Below, one piece after another: positions 59,207 through 64,000 of a DNA stretch of 64,000 nt. Under the pieces are notes generated by a model. The model made no database searches. It was not told the DNA's origin and saw nothing but the letters and a program-made list of their open reading frames with translations. This DNA comes from JAFMDF01 sp965277445 (GTDB taxonomy: Bacteria > Bacteroidota > Bacteroidia > Chitinophagales > Saprospiraceae): positions 3,038,001-3,102,000 of the forward strand of contig CBDICY010000013.1 of the NCBI GenBank assembly GCA_965277445.1, given 5' to 3'. A program made the translations under genes and the position numbers. Position 1 is the stretch's first letter. The number at the start of each line of letters is the position of its first letter.

Positions 59207-60469
59207 TTGAATAAACCCACCACATCCTACTGGTCGCTCGTCTGGCAACGATTTCAAAAGAATCGAGGAGCTAAATGGTCTTTTCGTGTCTTTATTGCCT
59301 TAGTATGGATAGCCATTCTTAATCCTTTTCTGGCTGGGGATGTGCCGATTTACACTAAAGTCAAAGGCGAAAGTAGTTTTCCTATTTTCAAGCAATATTT
59401 AATTGATCTGGGTTTGGCTGCTAAAACAGGACAATATTTAGATCCAAGCTCTTGGCATAAAACACAATACGATCAAGCCATTTTTCCCATTATCCCCTAC
59501 TCTGCCAATTATAGAGATACAGAAAATATTCACTTCGTTAGTCCTTTTGGTCCCCAGAAAATGAAAAAAAGGCAAGCTTGGCATTGGTTAGGTACGGATC
59601 AATTGGGTAAAGACGTGGCAGCAGGAATTATTGGAGGCGTCCGAGTAGCCTTAAAAGTAGGTTTAATTTCCATGTTTATTGCCACCATCATAGGGCTATT
59701 CATGGGTGGCTTAGCTGGCTATTTTGGGGATGATGGTTTGCGTTTGCCCATTAGTACCATTTTCCTCAATTTACTAGCCGTCTTTTTGGCGATTCATTTT
59801 GGGTTTATCAGCCGAACTTATGAACTATCCCTAAAAGATGCAGATGGTGCCTTATTAAAAAGTTTCCTGATTTTTATAGGCACTATCTTACTCTTTAACG
59901 CCTTAGCTAAGTTACTACAATATCTTCCTTTCTTTCAAAAGGCAGTCACCGTACCATTAGATATGATGGTTATGCGGATTATTGAAGTGTTTAATGCCGT
60001 ACCAGGACTGTTATTAATCATCGCTTTTGCGGCTATCTTTAGTACCAAAACCATCTGGCCGATTATCCTAATTATTGGTTTCCTTAGTTGGACAAGTATT
60101 GCCCGATTTTTCAGAGCAGAGTTATTAAAAGTGCGCAGTATGGAATTTATGCAGGCATCCAAAGCTTTAGGCTACAGCGACTGGCGCATTTTATTCAAAC
60201 ATGCTTTACCCAATGCCATTGGCCCCGTCATTATATTGGTTGCTTTTGGTATTGCAGGCGCTATCTTAGCAGAAGCTGGCTTATCCTTTCTAGGCATAGG
60301 TATTACCGATGATTTTCAGGTAACTTGGGGAACGCTACTAAAAGTTCGTAGTAATGGGTCGAATTGGTGGATGTCTATTTTTCCAGGCTTGGCTATTTTT
60401 GTCACTATTCTAACCTTTAATCTAATTGGTGAAGGCTTGAAAGATGCGATTGATGCGAAGGACTTATAA
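59207..60469 (+). CDS. ABC transporter permease, OppC/DppC type
   Basis: 420 residues. The start must be the TTG at 59207: an in-frame stop (59201-59203) precedes it, and the normal family N-terminus (SYWSLVWQRFQKNRGAKWSF) begins straight after. One N-terminal membrane helix (about 25-45) is followed by a long external part (about 45-130) with HWLGTDQLGKDV, typical of OppC/DppC permeases. The binding-protein-dependent permease core follows, with the ATPase-coupling loop MQASKALGYSDWRILFKHAL and LPNAIGPVI. The length exceeds a typical OppC (about 300) because of the external part and a segment near 185-245. The probable role is inner-membrane import of peptides or similar solutes. No ATPase, partner permease or binding protein is adjacent, so the rest of the transporter must be elsewhere. 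Confidence 0.9.
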   Translation: MNKPTTSYWSLVWQRFQKNRGAKWSFRVFIALVWIAILNPFLAGDVPIYTKVKGESSFPIFKQYLIDLGLAAKTGQYLDPSSWHKTQYDQAIFPIIPYSANYRDTENIHFVSPFGPQKMKKRQAWHWLGTDQLGKDVAAGIIGGVRVALKVGLISMFIATIIGLFMGGLAGYFGDDGLRLPISTIFLNLLAVFLAIHFGFISRTYELSLKDADGALLKSFLIFIGTILLFNALAKLLQYLPFFQKAVTVPLDMMVMRIIEVFNAVPGLLLIIAFAAIFSTKTIWPIILIIGFLSWTSIARFFRAELLKVRSMEFMQASKALGYSDWRILFKHALPNAIGPVIILVAFGIAGAILAEAGLSFLGIGITDDFQVTWGTLLKVRSNGSNWWMSIFPGLAIFVTILTFNLIGEGLKDAIDAKDL

Positions 60470-60583
60470 ATTGAAAATGTAAAATTGAAAACTCAAAAGT
60501 AATCAAGACACTTAATATATTAGTATTCCCCTAAATAGTTGAGATAACTTACTTTTAGATTTTACATTTAGTATTTTCAATTT
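60468..60583. terminator. Imperfect long inverted repeat between convergent genes
   Basis: AAATTGAAAAT (60468-60478) pairs with ATTTTCAATTT (60573-60583), and AAAAGTAA (60494-60501) pairs with TTACTTTT (60549-60556). It begins at the permease stop and ends just before the convergent small gene, so it may end both transcripts. Confidence 0.4.
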
Positions 60584-60593
60584 TAGAATTATC

Positions 60594-60830
60594 CTACTTA
60601 CTGCCCATTTTCTTTCTAACCTTTTTAGGAAATAAATTAGACTTGCCTTTTTTGCTAGACAACTCACCTTTTTTATTCACTCTTGTTTTAGCTTTTTCGT
60701 TAACTGGACAACCTGATTTTGGACCACCACAAGAAATTAAGGTAGCACTGAAACAAAACAAGCCCATTACCATTAATAAAATAGTTGATTTTTTTTGTAG
60801 GAATAATTTTAAAGTGGTATACAATTCCAT
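60594..60830 (-). CDS. Small basic lipoprotein
   Basis: 78 residues. The N-terminus has lysines, a hydrophobic core and a lipobox (ATLISC, Cys34), followed by GGPKSGCPVNEKAKTR and a strongly basic tail (KKGKSNLFPKKVRKKMGSK). Starting at Met20 would give a shorter signal peptide. It is likely exported and lipid-anchored. I do not recognise a family. An overlapping frame on the other strand is a shadow. Confidence 0.7.
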   Translation of the reverse strand: MELYTTLKLFLQKKSTILLMVMGLFCFSATLISCGGPKSGCPVNEKAKTRVNKKGELSSKKGKSNLFPKKVRKKMGSK

Positions 60831-61316
60831 ATTTTAATTTTTATTTTGCAATTTACTCCTTTTCTTTTTCAATTGATAGTTTTGCGGTTTGTTTCGTCGT
60901 GATTTTAACAAAGCAACTGAAGAAAATGATGAATTGTTCTCTCTGAAAAGATATGGATACTTAAATAGCAGGATTTGCCAAAAAGTCCCAGAGGGGCTAA
61001 AGATAGGTAGCAGATAAGCCTACCAGCCAAAATCTATTAATTTTCGTGCCGTAGGTACGTAACATAGGTGATCGTAAATACACCATCTTTTTTGTGCTAT
61101 AGGGAACGTAAAATGAATTTCGATTATTCTTTTCTTGCGTACCTACGGCACGAGAATTAGGTAAGATAAATTCATTCATTTGCTACCCATCTTTAGTAAC
61201 TAGCGGCACTATTCTTGGGAAAACACCAATTGCAAACACCTCTTTAAGGTAATTGATTAACAATCCCTTAATAAAGAATTCATCGTTTATCATTCATCGT
61301 TCAAAATAAACTAACC
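60831..61316. other. 486-bp spacer with repeat cluster
   Basis: No supported gene. The middle (60985-61209) is filled with copies of the intergenic repeat. Next to the hydrolase start is a word repeat TTCATCG-TTTATCA-TTCATCG (about 61279-61301). A 60-codon minus-strand frame (60997-61179) runs through the repeats and is not believed. Confidence 0.5.
60985..61209. repeat. Cluster of the intergenic repeat, direct and inverted copies
   Basis: Plus-strand copies lie at 60985-61013 (diverged, ending AGATAGGTAGCAG), 61045-61073 (GTGCCGTAGGTACGTAAC) and about 61092-61115 (degenerate). Minus-strand copies lie at 61137-61153 and 61179-61209, the latter reading on the minus strand as GTGCCGCTAG...ATGGGTAGCA. 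The family matches the pair at 56200-56282. The opposed copies could fold into a long hairpin. Confidence 0.7.
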
Positions 61317-62288
61317 ATGCCAATCGTTTCATCCAAATACAAAGCTCCCTTCCTCTTCCAAAATGGGCATTGGTCAAGTATCTATCCATCCGTTTTTAGA
61401 AGCATCAAAGGCATACAAACGGCTAGAGAACGAATTACTACGCCTGACGATGACTTTTTGGATCTAGATTGGTCAAAAAAAGGGCAAGACAAATTAGTTG
61501 TAGTCATACATGGATTAGAGGGAGACGCAAGCAGACCTTATGTGCAAGGCATGATAAAGCTATTTAATCAACATAATTATGATGGCGTCGGGATGAATTT
61601 AAGAGGTTGTAGCGGAGAAATCAATCGCAGTTTAGGCATGTATCACAGCGGAGAAATTGGAGATATTAGTTTTGTGTTAGAGTACATTGGACACCAGTAT
61701 AGTTATCAAGAAATTGTCTTGAATGGATTTAGTTTAGGTGGCAGTATTACCTTAAATTATGTAGGTCGAAAAGGGACGACGGTACATCCTTTATTAAAGA
61801 AAGCCATTGCGGTGTCCACGCCCATAGATTTAGTTAAATCGGCTACAGGCTTGGATGAGGGAAAGTTTAACAACTTAGTCTATGTGCGCCGATTCTTAAA
61901 AAAACTCAATGAAAAGGTGATCTTAAAGGAAGCGAAATTTCCTGGCACATTTGATCTAAAAGCCATTCAACAACATACGACTTTTTATGGTTTTGATGAT
62001 GCGGTGACCGCTAAAGTGCATGGATTTGCGGATGCCTTAGATTATTATACGAAAGCCAGTAGTTTACCATTCCTAGAAAACATTGCTATTCCGACCTATA
62101 TTCTAAGTGCCAAAAATGATTCTTTTTTAAGTGACACTTCTTATCCCTATGCAATAGCGGAATCTAGTCCAAATATATATCTAGAAACCCCAGAAAAAGG
62201 CGGTCATGTAGGGTTTCCTCAATTTGGAAAAAATGGCGTTTATTATGCAGAAGAACGGGCTTTGGACTTTGTTTTAGGGAAATTTTAA
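61317..62288 (+). CDS. Alpha/beta hydrolase, YheT (EMB8) type
   Basis: 323 residues, no signal peptide. The order PxLxNGHWSSIYPSVFR, VVVIHGLEGD (oxyanion region, about 61-70), MNLRGCSG (93-100), nucleophile elbow GFSLGG (Ser139), acid AKNDSFL (Asp268) and base GGHVGF (His297) is that of the YheT/EMB8 hydrolases. All three catalytic residues are present, so it should be active, probably as an esterase or acyltransferase-like hydrolase. The natural substrate of this group is poorly known. It is probably transcribed alone from the repeat-rich spacer upstream and converges with the next gene, leaving 10 bases between them. Confidence 0.92.
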   Translation: MPIVSSKYKAPFLFQNGHWSSIYPSVFRSIKGIQTARERITTPDDDFLDLDWSKKGQDKLVVVIHGLEGDASRPYVQGMIKLFNQHNYDGVGMNLRGCSGEINRSLGMYHSGEIGDISFVLEYIGHQYSYQEIVLNGFSLGGSITLNYVGRKGTTVHPLLKKAIAVSTPIDLVKSATGLDEGKFNNLVYVRRFLKKLNEKVILKEAKFPGTFDLKAIQQHTTFYGFDDAVTAKVHGFADALDYYTKASSLPFLENIAIPTYILSAKNDSFLSDTSYPYAIAESSPNIYLETPEKGGHVGFPQFGKNGVYYAEERALDFVLGKF

Positions 62289-62298
62289 TCTTTTCAAC

Positions 62299-62637
62299 TT
62301 ATTTATTTTTTGAAAAAGGAACAATTCCTGCCTCTACTCGAAACTCCCTATTCTCCCCTATTATCGGCAATTCTTTAGGCAAAAAGACAATCGTGGAGTC
62401 ATTTACCCTCTCAACAATATAAACCTCGTCGTTTTTCACATATTTTATTCTAAAATAATTATAGGCTTGAAATTCAATTGGTAAGCGCATTTTCATCGTA
62501 TCATGCTCTATCCAACAATCCATTTTTTCATTTGCTAAAAATGCGCCTCTAGGCATATAACAAGCGCCAATCAGTCCTAAAACCACCCATAAAATAATTT
62601 GTATAACTCTATTTTTGATATGACTAATATTTAGCAT
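62299..62637 (-). CDS. Small hypothetical protein, possible lipoprotein
   Basis: 112 residues. The N-terminal segment NRVIQIILWVVLGLIGAC could be a membrane helix or a lipoprotein signal (Cys26 in a weak lipobox LIGAC). The rest is a small polar domain (WIEHDTMKMRLPIEFQAYNYFRIKYVKNDEVYIVERVNDSTIVFLP). No family recognised. It converges tail to tail with the hydrolase gene, and its coding bias looks real. Confidence 0.65.
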   Translation of the reverse strand: MLNISHIKNRVIQIILWVVLGLIGACYMPRGAFLANEKMDCWIEHDTMKMRLPIEFQAYNYFRIKYVKNDEVYIVERVNDSTIVFLPKELPIIGENREFRVEAGIVPFSKNK

Positions 62638-62721
62638 TTCGACAATAATTGGTAACTTTTTGAGACCAATTTACACTTTCTTACGTTTATATATACAGAA
62701 ACACTACTTTCTCGTAGGATT

Positions 62722-62762
62722 GTGGGTGCCGGACGAAGGGAATTCGGCGCCCGCTTTTTTTT
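62722..62762 (+). terminator. Intrinsic terminator in a gene-free spacer
   Basis: GTGGGTGCCG (62722-62731) pairs with CGGCGCCCGC (62745-62754), ten pairs with two G-U, followed by eight T (62755-62762). It points along the plus strand, yet no plus-strand gene ends here, so a short unannotated transcript is implied. Confidence 0.7.
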
Positions 62763-62773
62763 AAAACTAGACA

Positions 62774-62815
62774 AAAGAAAAAGGACTGCAAAATAACTTG
62801 CAGTCCTTTTTCTTT
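62774..62815. terminator. 18-bp perfect inverted repeat
   Basis: AAAGAAAAAGGACTGCAA (62774-62791) and its exact complement (62798-62815) enclose a 6-nt loop. A-rich and T-rich outer ends make it a possible bidirectional terminator. It could serve the S41-type gene, which ends about 150 bases away. Confidence 0.6.
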
Positions 62816-62963
62816 GGAAATGACCAAAATGAAATCGAGGCCGAAACTAGTACTAAGTAGAGAGAAACGACCTCGTTGACATAGAGAGAATCATAAAGGC
62901 TAATAATTAAACAGCAATAATACTCAATTGTTGCAAAATATTTTCCCTAACAAACAAAAGACT

Positions 62964-64000
62964 TTATTTTTTATCTTTAATCAGTTCGAGTGTCTTGTCA
63001 AGTACCCGATCTGTTCCATTTTTAAAGGATTCGATGGTAACTGGAATATTATAATCTGGCTGTACGCCCCTTCCTTTATTGGCTGTTTTTATCTGATGAT
63101 CTATTCGATAGCGAGGAATCCGAACGGTACATCTAGAATTGGGTAATTTAGGAAAAAAATAACTTGATCCATTGGTAAGGTCTTTTGCCCCACCAGTTTC
63201 TACACCTAGCAAAGTAGCCCTTCGTTTATCTTGTATGATGGATGAGAAAATGGAGGAAGCAGAAAAAGAGCCATTATCAATTAAGATGTATAATTGGTTG
63301 CGATAACGTTTTTGGGTTCTAGGTTGGATGGTTTTATATAAAAATGTTTTTTTGCCTTCCTTTCGTTTTTTATAAAAAAAAGCAAAATGTATTTGTTGAA
63401 AGAAGCTAGCAAAGAACCGTTCTTTGTGCTGAATTTTCTTGATATTTCGAAGTAACTTCCGCTTATTCATTTTAAAAGTATGGGGTTTAACTAAAGTATA
63501 ACTCAGTAGATTAGTTAGCGTAGACACATTTCCACCAGTATTCCCTCGCAAGTCTATTATCAAGTTTTTTATTTGGTGTGTGGAAAGATAGTCAAATACT
63601 ACGGCTAATCTTTTTTCGGTATCGGGTTCAAAGCTTTGAATTTCTAGTAAGCATATATCTTTCTGTTTTTTATGTTGAAAGAGCTGAATCCCTCTAATAT
63701 CATAAACATGTTTCCCAACAGCTAATTTTTCCCATTTTTGTTCCGCATATTTAGGAATAGCCACTCTTTTGATATCTCCCAAGCTAAAAGTGTTTATCCT
63801 CAAATAATCCACTTGCCCATCTCTTTTCACTTTAAGTCTTACGGCCTCCTTTACTAGATAATTGTATCGATAAACATTTTCTAAAAGTCCATTCGCTGTA
63901 TTGTAATTCAAGAACCTTGAACCATATCCATCATTCGAAACGACTGGATAAGTTTTCATTTTTTCTATTAATGTGGCTACTGAATAATCATTAATAGCCA
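62964..64000 (-). CDS. S41-type peptidase, 5' end outside window
   Basis: The frame runs on past the first ATG (63959) to the window edge with sensible codons (INDYSVATLIEK before MKTYP), so the gene begins outside. The visible part exceeds 340 residues. Motifs point to the S41 C-terminal protease fold of the IRBP/tricorn type: NLIIDLRGNTGGN (about 132-144 from the ATG), NGSFSASS with the likely catalytic Ser233, GVETGGAKD (252-260) and GRGVQPDYNIP near the end. A classical CtpA lysine is not at its usual place, as in the IRBP-like subgroup. Residues 160-222 are an unusually lysine-rich insertion. Cell location cannot be judged because the N-terminus is missing. Probable role: processing of proteins or peptides in the envelope. 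Confidence 0.85.
   Translation of the reverse strand, partial: AINDYSVATLIEKMKTYPVVSNDGYGSRFLNYNTANGLLENVYRYNYLVKEAVRLKVKRDGQVDYLRINTFSLGDIKRVAIPKYAEQKWEKLAVGKHVYDIRGIQLFQHKKQKDICLLEIQSFEPDTEKRLAVVFDYLSTHQIKNLIIDLRGNTGGNVSTLTNLLSYTLVKPHTFKMNKRKLLRNIKKIQHKERFFASFFQQIHFAFFYKKRKEGKKTFLYKTIQPRTQKRYRNQLYILIDNGSFSASSIFSSIIQDKRRATLLGVETGGAKDLTNGSSYFFPKLPNSRCTVRIPRYRIDHQIKTANKGRGVQPDYNIPVTIESFKNGTDRVLDKTLELIKDKK

Larger units (their letters stand above)
62638..62963. other. 326-bp spacer, possible small RNA
   Basis: No reading frame is supported. Two strong terminator-like hairpins stand 12 bases apart. Further on, CGAGG near 62836 can pair with CCTCG near 62871. A short plus-strand RNA of roughly 60-110 bases ending near 62762 would explain the first terminator. 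Confidence 0.35.

Noticed and set aside
60643..60837. 64-codon frame on the plus strand
   Set aside because: It is antisense to the lipoprotein at 60594-60830, which has a clear lipobox.
60997..61179. 60-codon minus-strand frame
   Set aside because: It consists almost entirely of intergenic repeat copies.
1..64000. tRNA, rRNA, insertion sequence, phage, replication origin or CRISPR-Cas genes
   Set aside because: Both strands were read through for characteristic motifs or proteins and none was found.

Overview
The window comes from an AT-rich member of the Bacteroidota, most likely the Saprospiria/Cytophagia part of that phylum. Direct signs are a type IX secretion (T9SS) type A sorting domain (36471-38207), a T9SS type B C-terminal domain followed at once by a PorP/SprF-family gene (47229-52843), Bacteroidota-type lipoproteins (DUF4836-like, DUF6503-like), and TAnnTTTG-like -7 promoter boxes. 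The species cannot be named from this sequence alone. No rRNA, tRNA, CRISPR array, transposase or phage gene was found.

Region 1 (1-52843) is one plus-strand cluster of six secreted or surface proteins plus an outer-membrane partner. The first gene is cut by the left edge and still spans 24.1 kb (over 8,000 codons). It holds 24 calcium-binding thrombospondin-type-3-like (TSP3) spacers, about 0.81-0.94 kb apart, separating a small menu of beta-sandwich or lectin-like domains. It is followed by proteins of 1760, 2163, about 575, 2842 and 1547 residues. Genes 2 to 6 share an N-terminal domain of about 160 residues carrying an FVGGGSQ signature. Genes 1, 2, 3 and 5 share a C-terminal module of about 270 residues with two dockerin-like KYDGxxNDR loops and an ending close to EQLP. 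Ig-like repeats in genes 1, 2 and 5 always come as ordered triplets. Gene 4 carries a real dockerin and a T9SS type A tail. Gene 6 carries the type B tail and sits directly before porP/sprF. My reading, which is inference, is a cell-surface adhesin or scaffold system: gene 6 with PorP/SprF as the anchored part, and the giant proteins as modular fibres that may join through their common ends.

Region 2 (52973-64000) is ordinary chromosome: a DUF6503-like lipoprotein, a membrane protein, a sugar isomerase/epimerase-like TIM barrel, a DUF4836-like lipoprotein, an Lrp/AsnC regulator, a possible 28-residue membrane peptide with its own terminator, an OppC/DppC-type ABC permease with a TTG start, a small lipoprotein, a YheT-type hydrolase, a small hypothetical protein, and an S41-type peptidase cut by the right edge. 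The spacers here are rich in long perfect inverted repeats and in copies of a roughly 30-bp intergenic repeat.
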